NCBI RefSeq assembly: GCF_009498455.1
Contig: NZ_CP045644.1
Coordinates: 4,963,001-5,027,000 of the forward strand
DNA from: Variovorax paradoxus
Lineage (GTDB): Bacteria; Pseudomonadota; Gammaproteobacteria; Burkholderiales; Burkholderiaceae_C
Direction of reading: 5' to 3'
Length of the DNA: 64,000 nucleotides
Part shown: positions 28,935-36,466 of the stretch, one piece after another
How the letters are laid out: each line of letters begins with the position of its first letter
Position numbering within the stretch: position 1 is the first letter of the stretch
The notes under the pieces: model-generated
Told to the model about the DNA's origin: nothing
Database searches by the model: none
What the model saw: only the letters and a program-made list of their open reading frames with translations
Program-made: the position numbers and the translations under genes

Positions 28935-29849
28935 ATGCGACTTCAAGCCCTGCAGGAGCCGGCCGTCCGGTACTTTCTCGAGGTCGTGAAAAGCGGCTCG
29001 GTGAAGGAAGCGGCGCTCAGGCTCAACGTCGCGCCCTCGGCGGTGAGCCGGCAGGTGGCGCGCCTGGAACGCGAACTCGATACGCTGCTGTTCGACCGCC
29101 ACGCGCGCGGCATGGTGCCCAATGCGGCCGGCGAACTGCTGGCCGCGCATGCCAAGCGGACGCAGCAGGACATCGAACGGGTGGCGAGCGACATCGCCGG
29201 GCTGCGTGGCCTGCGCAGCGGGCATGTGCGCGTGGTGAGCACCGAGGGCTTCGCCTTCGACTTCCTGCCGACGCTGATCTCGCGCTTTCGCGAGAAGTAC
29301 GAAGGCATCCGCTTTCACCTGGAAGTCAGCACGCCGACCGACATCCCGCGCCGCATCCGCGACGGCGAAGCCGATGTGGGCATGACACTGAGCGCGCTGC
29401 CCGAGCCCGGCATCAAGGTCGAACTGCGGCATCCCAGCCCGATCTTCGCGGTGATGGCGAAGGGGCATCCGCTGGCGGCGCAGCGGCAGTTGTCGCTGCG
29501 CCAGGTGGTGGGCTATCCGTTGGGGTTGCCGCCGGAGGGCAGCTCGATCCGGCAGCTGCTGGACATCAGCTGCGGCCGGCAGGGCCTGCAGTACGTGCAG
29601 GCCATGTCCAGCAACCATGCGAATGCGCTCGTGAGCTTCGCGGCCGCGGGCGGCGGCAGCATCGCCTTCTATGGCGCGCTGTCGATCCGCACGCTGCTCA
29701 AGACACGGGCGCTGGTCGCGATTCCGCTGAAGGACAGGGAAATGAACGAGCGCCACCTCGAGGTCGAGACCTTGGCGGGGCGATCGCTGCCCGATGCGGG
29801 CAGGGCGTTCGTGCGGTTCCTGACGGAGGCGATCGAAGAGACCGCCTGA
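28935..29849 (+). CDS. LysR-family transcriptional regulator
   Basis: A 304-residue regulator with an N-terminal LysR winged helix (YFLEVVKSGSVKEAALRLNVAPSAVSRQVARLERELDTLLFDR) and an effector-binding domain (from about 90). The CGGAGGA at 28924-28930 supports the ATG at 28935. Divergent from the TctC-amidase-MBL unit; a perfect T-N11-A palindrome lies between them, so it very likely controls that unit and itself. Inducer unknown. Confidence 0.92.
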   Translation: MRLQALQEPAVRYFLEVVKSGSVKEAALRLNVAPSAVSRQVARLERELDTLLFDRHARGMVPNAAGELLAAHAKRTQQDIERVASDIAGLRGLRSGHVRVVSTEGFAFDFLPTLISRFREKYEGIRFHLEVSTPTDIPRRIRDGEADVGMTLSALPEPGIKVELRHPSPIFAVMAKGHPLAAQRQLSLRQVVGYPLGLPPEGSSIRQLLDISCGRQGLQYVQAMSSNHANALVSFAAAGGGSIAFYGALSIRTLLKTRALVAIPLKDREMNERHLEVETLAGRSLPDAGRAFVRFLTEAIEETA

Positions 29850-29876
29850 ACGGCCTGAAGGGGCCCGTGTGCCTGC

Positions 29877-30761
29877 TTACTTGCGGCGGTTGCGAGCGGC
29901 CGGTGCCGAGGTCTGCGACGGCGCCGCGCCGCCGTCCACGCCCAGCCGACCGCCGCCGCCGAGACCCTGGCCGCGCACCGTCTGCGCCTTGTAGTTGCGC
30001 AGCGAACGGACCATCTGGTTGAACGCGTCCATGAAGGCTGCCGCGATCACCTTGCCCTGCGCGGTGTTCGTGTAGCCGCCGATGCCGCCGGCACCGCTGC
30101 GGCCACCGAGGCCGCCGAAGCCTGCGAAATCGGTCTTGGAGGCGCTGCCTTCCGAGGCCGCGACCTGCACGCCCGAGCGGTTGTCGATGAGCGTCAGCAG
30201 GGCGCTGGCTTCTTTCGTCTGCAGGCTGGCGCCGACAGCCGCAATGGCGCGGCCACGGCCGCCGCCCACGAGGCCGCCGAGCGCACCGCCGATGCCGCCG
30301 GCGTCGTTGTTGCTGAACACGATCTCGGGCGACAGGCCGTAGTCGGAGGCGACCATCTGGCCGCGGCCGAAGTTGCTGCCGCCGCGCATCTCGCCCGATT
30401 GCATCAGCGCGCGTTCGCGCGTCATGGCGTTCATGCCGGCCGCGCCGCGCTCCACCACCACGAAGCAGTTCGACTGCTGCACCAGCAGGCGCAGCAGGTT
30501 GGCCGTGGGCGGCAGGCGGTATTCACCCGTGAGGATCGTGTACCAGCCGGCGTTGACGTTCTCGACCAGCGACACGGTGCCCAGTGGCGATTCGCAGCGC
30601 TCGAGCTGGCTGCTCGCGCCCGCCGTGGCACCGCCGGCGGCGCTGCCCGTGGCCGTGGTCTTGGCCGACGGGGCGCCCATCTGCATGTCCATGGTCTGGC
30701 AACCGGAAAGCGCCAGCAGGCCCGCGAGTGCGCTGGCGAGAGAGAGTTTGGAAAAAGGCAT
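29877..30761 (-). CDS. CsgG/HfaB-family lipoprotein
   Basis: A 294-residue lipoprotein: signal peptide with lipobox LALSGC (Cys21), a Thr/Ala/Gly linker, then the CsgG-like domain (YRLPPTANLLRLLVQQSNCFVVVERG near 85 and the later core with SALLTLIDNRSGVQVAASEG). CsgG forms the outer-membrane export pore for curli. Here the C-terminus is Gly-rich (GGLGGRSGAGGIGG and GQGLGGGGRLGVDGG) and no csgA, csgB or csgE gene is adjacent. Its cargo, if any, is unknown; the DUF11 cluster starts about 1.8 kb away. Confidence 0.82.
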   Translation of the reverse strand: MPFSKLSLASALAGLLALSGCQTMDMQMGAPSAKTTATGSAAGGATAGASSQLERCESPLGTVSLVENVNAGWYTILTGEYRLPPTANLLRLLVQQSNCFVVVERGAAGMNAMTRERALMQSGEMRGGSNFGRGQMVASDYGLSPEIVFSNNDAGGIGGALGGLVGGGRGRAIAAVGASLQTKEASALLTLIDNRSGVQVAASEGSASKTDFAGFGGLGGRSGAGGIGGYTNTAQGKVIAAAFMDAFNQMVRSLRNYKAQTVRGQGLGGGGRLGVDGGAAPSQTSAPAARNRRK

Positions 30762-30942
30762 GTCCCTGTCCGTCATCAAATGAAAACAATGTGGCGCCCC
30801 GATCCACCGGCAGGCGCCGCGCCCGCGCGACGATACGGGCCGCCCGATGCGGCAGCCAGTGTCGAAAGTCACAGTCAGGAACATTCGTGGCACTTCTTGG
30901 GTGCTTGGTTACAGTCCGGACTCCATTCGCAGGAGTTTTCAG

Positions 30943-31173
30943 ATGGCCACAAAGAAGAGGAATGTCGTGGGAGAAGCCGCCGTCGAGCTGACGACGCAGC
31001 AGGTGGCGCAGGCCTTGGCCATTGCCGGGGCGTCGGGCTACAGCGGCAGCGCCGATCCGTCGTTCGTGGGTGCGGTGCTGGTGGCGCTGGCGGTCAACAC
31101 GAGTTCCGTCAGCGCGACCATCGACAGCGCGAAGAGCAGGGGCCCCGGCGTCGCGGGCGTTCTGCAGCACTGA
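30943..31173 (+). CDS. Small hypothetical protein
   Basis: A 76-residue open frame with a good ribosome site (AGGAG at 30931-30935) and ATG at 30943. The N-terminus is basic (MATKKRNVVGEAAVE), the middle is rich in Ala, Ser, Gly and Val with an amphipathic look, and there is no signal peptide or clear transmembrane helix. Codon use matches the neighbours, and a GC hairpin follows directly. I do not recognise the family. It sits divergently from the CsgG-like gene with a 181-bp gap, so regulation may be linked. Confidence 0.65.
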   Translation: MATKKRNVVGEAAVELTTQQVAQALAIAGASGYSGSADPSFVGAVLVALAVNTSSVSATIDSAKSRGPGVAGVLQH

Positions 31174-31175
31174 CC

Positions 31176-31194
31176 GGCCGGCGGGGCGCCGGCC
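31176..31194 (+). terminator. GC-rich hairpin after the small protein gene
   Basis: Perfect 8-bp stem GGCCGGCG/CGCCGGCC with a 3-nt loop, starting two bases after the stop codon. There is no T-run, so it may serve as a terminator for convergent genes only weakly, or stabilise the transcript end. Confidence 0.4.
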
Positions 31195-31216
31195 TTCGAC
31201 CTGAACCGGTGCACTG

Positions 31217-31618
31217 TCAGCTCGTGTAGTCGCCGCTGGCTTCGGGCTGGAACAGCACAGCGATCACGCGCGCGCTGTGTTCGCCGCCGCCGGGCGTCTT
31301 CCAGTGCGCAACCGCGCCGGTCTTCTGGCCGAGCAGGCCGATGCCAACGGGCGAAAACACCGAGATGTAGCCCGTGGTCGGGTTCGCGTCGGCGGGATAG
31401 CAGATCACGATCTTCTGCCGCTGTCCGGCGGGCAGTTCCTCGATTTCCACCTGCGTATACATCGTCACGATGTCCGAGGGCATTTCGCGCGAGGGAAGGA
31501 TGTCGGCCGTGTCGAGCAGATCGGACAGGGCCGGGGGAAGAGGCGCGTCCGCGAATTTGCTGAGACGGACGTAATCGAGTTCGGTGAGCGTGCGCTCCCC
31601 GTGAACGGTTGAAAGCAT
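31217..31618 (-). CDS. GreA/GreB-like RNA polymerase-binding factor (Rnk type)
   Basis: A 133-residue protein with a short N-terminal helical part and the FKBP-like GreA/GreB C-terminal domain (YTQVEIEELPAGQRQKIVICYPADANPTTGYISVFSPVGIGLLGQKTG). This layout is that of Rnk, the regulator of nucleoside diphosphate kinase, which binds RNA polymerase without the long cleavage-promoting coiled coil. A direct effect on transcription is likely, but its targets are unknown. It is convergent with the small protein gene, and its 5' side faces the long AT-rich gap before the DUF11 cluster. Confidence 0.85.
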   Translation of the reverse strand: MLSTVHGERTLTELDYVRLSKFADAPLPPALSDLLDTADILPSREMPSDIVTMYTQVEIEELPAGQRQKIVICYPADANPTTGYISVFSPVGIGLLGQKTGAVAHWKTPGGGEHSARVIAVLFQPEASGDYTS

Positions 31619-32572
31619 GAAGCACTCCAGATGAACGCAACCCGCCTTCGAAACAGACAGGGTCGCTACCGCGCGGTGTGGTGCCCGGCGGTCAAGGTGT
31701 GCGCATCAAGAAGAAGGTAGCGGACCGCCGGGCTCAGGAATGTGCGGACGTGCGTCGGAGGACCGACGTGGTCGCCGCCGTGACGACGCCCACACGACGA
31801 CCGGCCGCTGCCATGGGCAGGGCTGCGCGTGCAGGGTGTAGACGGGGCGAGGAGGAGGCCATGGGGCGCGAGTGTAGGCGATTCTGGCCAGATTGGCCAA
31901 TTGTGGCCCTACTGGTCCGCCGTCGCACCGCCACGGAAATCCGCCATCTGCTGGGAAGCATGAATGCAGAGTTGTCGGCGGATCCGCTGGGAAAGCATTG
32001 CTCGGCGGTCGGGAGCCTGTTTTTTTACGCCGGAGAAGCGTCAGTCGCAAACGGCTTGGGTTCTCGCTTTTCAATGAATTGAATGTGCTGGTGTGGTTGG
32101 TTTTCTTCTTTCAAATAAAACCATTTGATTGGATTTAAGAATTGAGGAATAAAAAATCAACGAAAAATAGAAATTGATTCTTGTTGGAAATAGATCATTC
32201 GAAAATTCACACTTCTTCTCAAATGAAAGCGAATCTCAACAAATGCAGCCGTCAAATCCCTCTTGTACTCAGTAGTTCGCGGTTGGAGCGAATTGTTTGC
32301 ATTGGCATGTAAGTGAAAGGGCTGTCGCCAATTAACTAAAAAGAGTGAGAAACCATTGATCAGTGCGCGATCAATATTTCTCGTTTTCGGGGTTTCTCAT
32401 GTTTTGACGGTTGTAATGAAAGGCTAATGGCGCAAGAATTCGGTACGCAAGAGTTTGTCGATTCAATGGTGTCAAGCAAATGAGAAATCATCTGTTTGCG
32501 TGTGATGGGCGGGTTTCTATTGCGGGCAATTGCGATGTGATTGTTGAATATTGTTAATTAAGGGATTTTTGA
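31619..32572. other. 954-bp gap without a gene, with an AT-rich second half
   Basis: From 31619 to about 32040 composition is ordinary; it holds three TGGCC sites at 9-10 bp steps (31885-31909), the middle one in the palindrome ATTGGCCAAT (31892-31901). From about 32040 to 32572 the DNA is strikingly AT-rich against its GC-rich surroundings and contains the dyad at 32347-32398. Open frames here are short and show no coding bias. The likely role is control of the DUF11 cluster that starts at 32573. I see no tRNA, integrase or insertion sequence. Confidence 0.75.
32347..32398 (+). promoter_or_regulatory. Strong dyad with two alternative pairings
   Basis: ATTGATC (32355-32361) and GATCAAT (32369-32375) form a perfect stem with a 7-nt loop. 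GAGAAA (32347-32352) can extend it by pairing with TTTCTC at 32377-32382, or GAGAAACC (32347-32354) can pair perfectly with GGTTTCTC at 32391-32398. The two extensions exclude each other. It is about 175 bp before the first DUF11 gene and could be an operator or an RNA switch. Confidence 0.6.
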
Positions 32573-33193
32573 ATGACAGCATCCACATGGATTGGGCTTC
32601 CGACAACGGCGCGAGGCGACCGGGGCGGGGTTCGTCGGATGGTCCGGGCAGGGCTGGGCCTTCTTGCCGCAGGGGGCGTGGCTGTGGCTTTGGCACAACC
32701 TGCGGCATCGGTGGAAGCTCCACGGGCACCAGCCACCACAAAGGCCGTGACTGTGGCGTTGACCCAATTGAAGGTCGTCAAGGGGCCGGACGGCAACGAG
32801 CAGTTCCAGGACGCGGCGACGATCAAACCGGGCGACGTCATCGAATACAAGGCCACCTATACCAACAACACCGGAAAACCGGTGAAAGGCCTGGTGGCCG
32901 ATCTGCCGATTCCCGAAGGGCTCGAGTACCTGCCACGCAGCGCCAAGCCAGGTGCGAGCCTCGTGAAAGCCGCCACCAAGACAGCCGTTTTCGAAGCCGA
33001 GCCGCTCGTTCGCAAATTGCCCGATGGCAAGACTGAGCCTGTTCCCTACAACGAATACCGCATGTTGCGCTGGAGCCTGGGCCAATTGCCCGCCAACGGC
33101 AGCGCAACTGTGAGCGCGCGCGCCAAGGTCGAAGCCGTCGCACCGCCGACGGCAGCACCTGCGCCCACCACGCCGCCCCCGCGCGGCAAGTAA
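32573..33193 (+). CDS. Exported DUF11-type single-domain protein
   Basis: A 206-residue protein: basic N-terminus and hydrophobic signal segment (VRAGLGLLAAGGVAVALAQPAAS), then one DUF11-like beta-sandwich (KPGDVIEYKATYTNNTGKPVKGLVADLPIPEGLEYLP, about 85-125) and a Pro/Ala-rich tail. The start at 32573 follows AAGGGA; a later ATG at 32639 would also give a signal peptide. It is the first gene after the AT-rich region and probably the first of the cluster. It has no cell-wall anchor and no catalytic motif. Function unknown; perhaps a periplasmic or surface partner of the large DUF11 proteins. Confidence 0.82.
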   Translation: MTASTWIGLPTTARGDRGGVRRMVRAGLGLLAAGGVAVALAQPAASVEAPRAPATTKAVTVALTQLKVVKGPDGNEQFQDAATIKPGDVIEYKATYTNNTGKPVKGLVADLPIPEGLEYLPRSAKPGASLVKAATKTAVFEAEPLVRKLPDGKTEPVPYNEYRMLRWSLGQLPANGSATVSARAKVEAVAPPTAAPAPTTPPPRGK

Positions 33194-33210
33194 ATAAAGG
33201 CCGCGCCGCA

Positions 33211-33229
33211 CCTCGCGCATTGCGCGAGG
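33211..33229 (+). other. Hairpin between the first two DUF11 genes
   Basis: Perfect 8-bp stem CCTCGCGC/GCGCGAGG with loop ATT, 17 bp after the stop codon, without a T-run. It may pause transcription or protect the upstream message. Confidence 0.55.
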
Positions 33230-33356
33230 CGAGGGCGCCAGCCTTTCCCCCGATCTCCGTTTTCGTGCCAGTCGGCAGGTACGCGTTCGCCCAGCGAAAC
33301 GCACCGGCCAGGTTCTTTCGTGTTCCCGTTTCATTGACAACAGAGGAGAAGACTAC

Positions 33357-36251
33357 GTGATACCCACCCAGCCAACCCCACGCGCCAGCGGCTTCAAGCC
33401 GTCCGCGCCCTGGGCAGGCGCCGCAGCATTGACGCTGGGCTTCCTTTTTGGAAGCCCGGCCGCACTGGCCGCTTCGCCGCCCGCCAACGCCGTCATCGGC
33501 AACCAGGCTTCCGCCAGTTATGCCGACGCAGCCGGCACGACCCAGGTCGCCACCTCCAACCTCGTGCAGACCACAGTGCTCCAGGTTGGCTCGTTCACGC
33601 TCGACAGCGTCGACCGGGTCACGACGACCGTCGTCAACTCGAAGTCCGGCGCCGCCGGTGCCACGGTTTATGCACCTCACGTGCTGACCAACACCGGCAA
33701 CGGTGTCGACACCTTCGCCCTCACGGTCAAGGCCGACGCGGGCAAGTTCTCGCGCGTCGAGGTCTTTGCCGACGCTGACGGCAACGGCATGCCCGACAGC
33801 ACGACGGCGCTCTGCACGGCAACCGGCGCGAATGTTTGCACGGTGACCCCGGTGCAAAGCGTGCCAGGCAACAACGGCGCATTCCGCTTCGTCGTGGCCT
33901 ACACGATCCCGGGCTCGGCCATCGGCAACGGTAGCTTCGACACGGCGACGATCACGGCCACCCCGGGCACCCTGGGGCTGTACACCGCGCCGAACACCTC
34001 GGCAGCTGACAAGGACGAGGTCAAGCTGGCCACCGATGCGGTGTTCAACGTCACTAAGGCCATCGGTGCGCCGTCGATCTTGCCACCCGGCGGCGGCGCC
34101 TGGCCAACCCCGTCAGGCAGTGGCCCGCGCTCTGCCGCCGCTTGTACAACCACGAGCTGGACGACGGGTCTCGCGTCGAACGATAACTGCCAGTACTCGG
34201 TCTATACCCTCACGTTCAACAACACGGGCGGCGCACCGGGCAAGTTCGCGCTGTCCGACCAGTTGCCCCCGGGGTTGACCTACGTCACCGGTTCCGCCGT
34301 GTGGAGCGGAGCGTCCGGTATGGCGCTGGGTGATGGTGCAGCCGGCGATCCGTCGGGCATCGACTTCCAGGTGACTGGCAACACGCTGAATGCCGTGGTG
34401 GCGTCGCTGAACCCGAACGTGACGCAGACGCTGAGCTTCGTGGTGTTGGTGAACAGCACCGCCGCCATCGGCACGTCGACCACCGCCAATGTGGCTCGCT
34501 ACAACGCCGAGAACGCGCCAGCCGGCGTGACGGCAGCCTTGATCGGCACGGTTGGCTCGACCACCAACCCGGCGGCTTACACCGTCCTGGCGCGCTTCGG
34601 CATCGTGGTCGGTTCCAATCCGTCCACCTCCGCAACGGCGCTTGATGCCGTGGCCGGAACGCCCAACCCCGACCTCACCAAGGAAGACCTGACCAAGAGG
34701 CAGTTGGCTGTCGCGGGCGGCAGCGTGCGGTTCCCGCAAACCGTTTTCAACACGGGCGGCGCCACCGATGCAGTGAACCTCTCGATCTCCGCCAACACCT
34801 TCCCGTCCGGCACGAGCTTCCAGTTCTTCGCTGTCGGCAGCGGTGCACCACTGCTGGACACGAACGGCGATGGCGTGCCCGACACCGGTCCGATTCCGGC
34901 CGGCGGCAGCATCAAGATCGAGATGCAGGCGCAACTTCCGCCTGGCTCGGTGGGTGGCGTCTACACGGCCACTGTCCTGGGTCGCTCCGTGAACGACAAC
35001 ACGAAGATCGATGCGACGCTGGACCAGCTCGATAAGGTGATCGACACCTTGGTCGATCTGACCAACACCTCGGCAGGCACGGTCGGCAGCGACATCGGCG
35101 CGGGCCCCAGTCCATTGCCGACCCAGACCCGTGAAACGAGCCCTGGTACCGGCACGGTCTTCGCGTTGTTCGTGAAGAACAACGACCTGACGCCGGCGAC
35201 CTACAACTTCGCGGCCAGCCAGACGACCGGATTCCCCGGCACGCTGCCAGCGGGCTGGACGGTCAAGTTCGTGCCGGCTGGTGGCACCTGTGCATCGGCG
35301 GCCATCGCCGCCGACTTCCCGGTGGCTCCAAATGCGCAAGCCGAGATCGCAGCCTGTGTGACACCGCCTTCGACGCAGGCCGCCGTGGCCGGGCTGAAGA
35401 TCTACTTCAAGGTGCAATCCACCGCGGTGGCATCGACCGGCGGAATCGCTTCCGACGTCAAGACCGACGCCGTGACCGTGACCTCCACTGCACTTCAGCT
35501 GGGCGCTTCGCTCACGCCGAACAACAACGGCCAGGTCGCACCGGGCGGCACCGTGGTGTATGCCCACACGCTGACCAACATCGGCGCCCAGAGCTGCGGC
35601 GCGTACACGCTGACGGCGACGGTGCCTGGGGCCGATGCGACGCAAGGCTGGACCACCTCGGTCTACCTCGACGTCAACGGCGACGGTCAGATCGACGCCG
35701 GTGACACACCGGTGAACGGACCGCTGGCAAGCCTGCCGGTCGGCGCTGCACAGAAGTTGCTGGTGCGCGTGTTCGCACCGGGTGGTGTGAATGCGGGCGT
35801 GAGCAGCACGACGACGGTGACGGCCACCTTCACGGATCCGGCCCCCAACTGCGGTACGCCCTCGGCGACCGATATCACCGCCGTGATCACCGGCCAGATC
35901 CGCGTCCTCAAGACGCAGGCGGCCGACATCGCCTGTGACGGCGTGGCCGACGCTCCGGGCTTCGCGGCAACCTCGCTGCAGATGAAGCCGGGCCAGTGCA
36001 TCGTCTACCAGGTCGTCGCCACCAACGAAGGCATCGTGCAGGTGAGCAACATCGCCATCAACGATGCATTGCCGGCCTACACCACGTTGAGCGCGAAGCA
36101 GCCCGCATTGCAGTGCGAAGCAACCGGCGTGAGTGGTACGGCACTGGCCTTCGTGCCGGGCGCCACGGCCGTGAGCTGCGGCAGCGCAGCCAACACCGTG
36201 GCCCCAGGTGGCAAGGTCACGTTGACCTTCGCCGTGCAGATCAACCCCTGA
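33357..36251 (+). CDS. Large exported DUF11-repeat protein
   Basis: A 964-residue secreted protein. The start is a GTG at 33357 with AGAGGAGAA upstream. A signal peptide (WAGAAALTLGFLFGSPAALAAS) is followed by about six beta-sandwich repeats of the DUF11/conserved-repeat type, each with a sequence like NTGNGVDTFALTV or NIGAQSCGAYTLTATVPGAD. Several Asp-rich loops of calcium-binding form occur, the clearest DVNGDGQIDAGD at 35670-35705; others are DADGNGMPD and DTNGDGVPD. Cysteines are paired within domains. The chain ends in a last DUF11 unit, with no transmembrane segment or sorting motif. It probably forms an elongated surface or secreted rod; function unknown. Confidence 0.85.
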   Translation: MIPTQPTPRASGFKPSAPWAGAAALTLGFLFGSPAALAASPPANAVIGNQASASYADAAGTTQVATSNLVQTTVLQVGSFTLDSVDRVTTTVVNSKSGAAGATVYAPHVLTNTGNGVDTFALTVKADAGKFSRVEVFADADGNGMPDSTTALCTATGANVCTVTPVQSVPGNNGAFRFVVAYTIPGSAIGNGSFDTATITATPGTLGLYTAPNTSAADKDEVKLATDAVFNVTKAIGAPSILPPGGGAWPTPSGSGPRSAAACTTTSWTTGLASNDNCQYSVYTLTFNNTGGAPGKFALSDQLPPGLTYVTGSAVWSGASGMALGDGAAGDPSGIDFQVTGNTLNAVVASLNPNVTQTLSFVVLVNSTAAIGTSTTANVARYNAENAPAGVTAALIGTVGSTTNPAAYTVLARFGIVVGSNPSTSATALDAVAGTPNPDLTKEDLTKRQLAVAGGSVRFPQTVFNTGGATDAVNLSISANTFPSGTSFQFFAVGSGAPLLDTNGDGVPDTGPIPAGGSIKIEMQAQLPPGSVGGVYTATVLGRSVNDNTKIDATLDQLDKVIDTLVDLTNTSAGTVGSDIGAGPSPLPTQTRETSPGTGTVFALFVKNNDLTPATYNFAASQTTGFPGTLPAGWTVKFVPAGGTCASAAIAADFPVAPNAQAEIAACVTPPSTQAAVAGLKIYFKVQSTAVASTGGIASDVKTDAVTVTSTALQLGASLTPNNNGQVAPGGTVVYAHTLTNIGAQSCGAYTLTATVPGADATQGWTTSVYLDVNGDGQIDAGDTPVNGPLASLPVGAAQKLLVRVFAPGGVNAGVSSTTTVTATFTDPAPNCGTPSATDITAVITGQIRVLKTQAADIACDGVADAPGFAATSLQMKPGQCIVYQVVATNEGIVQVSNIAINDALPAYTTLSAKQPALQCEATGVSGTALAFVPGATAVSCGSAANTVAPGGKVTLTFAVQINP

Positions 36252-36264
36252 TCCCACGCCAGCG

Positions 36265-36296
36265 CTGCCGGCGGCCCGCAAGGGCCGTCGGCAGCC
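36265..36296 (+). other. Long GNRA-capped hairpin after the 964-residue gene
   Basis: Fourteen-bp stem (36265-36278 with 36283-36296) with one G-U pair and a GCAA tetraloop, 13 bp after the stop codon. No T-run follows. Probably a transcript-end stabiliser or a partial terminator. Confidence 0.65.
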
Positions 36297-36466
36297 TCCG
36301 CGAGGCCCGGACCCACACCCGGCGCCTCGCCTGTTTCCCCTGCCGCTTTCACGCACATCGCTGCATGCAAGCCAGCCTTGCCGGCCTTCAAAGGCGGCAG
36401 AGGAAATAGTTCTTCGAGTGTTTGACGCGTCTCCTGCATCGGAAGGCGCGACGGAAGGTCCACGGC

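Noticed and set aside
30887..30905. Possible sigma-54 promoter (TGGCAC then TGC) before the small protein gene
   Set aside because: The spacing between the GG and GC elements does not fit the fixed -24/-12 distance.
31678..32082. Possible 134-residue gene in the gap before the DUF11 cluster
   Set aside because: No ribosome site, no recognisable fold, and it runs from ordinary into AT-rich DNA without codon bias.
32530..32558. TTGCGA-N17-GTTAAT as promoter of the first DUF11 gene
   Set aside because: The start point would fall at the ribosome site, leaving almost no leader; matches are only moderate in AT-rich DNA.
33334..33339. Perfect TTGACA just before the 964-residue gene
   Set aside because: It is 18 bp before the start codon, so transcription would begin inside the gene.
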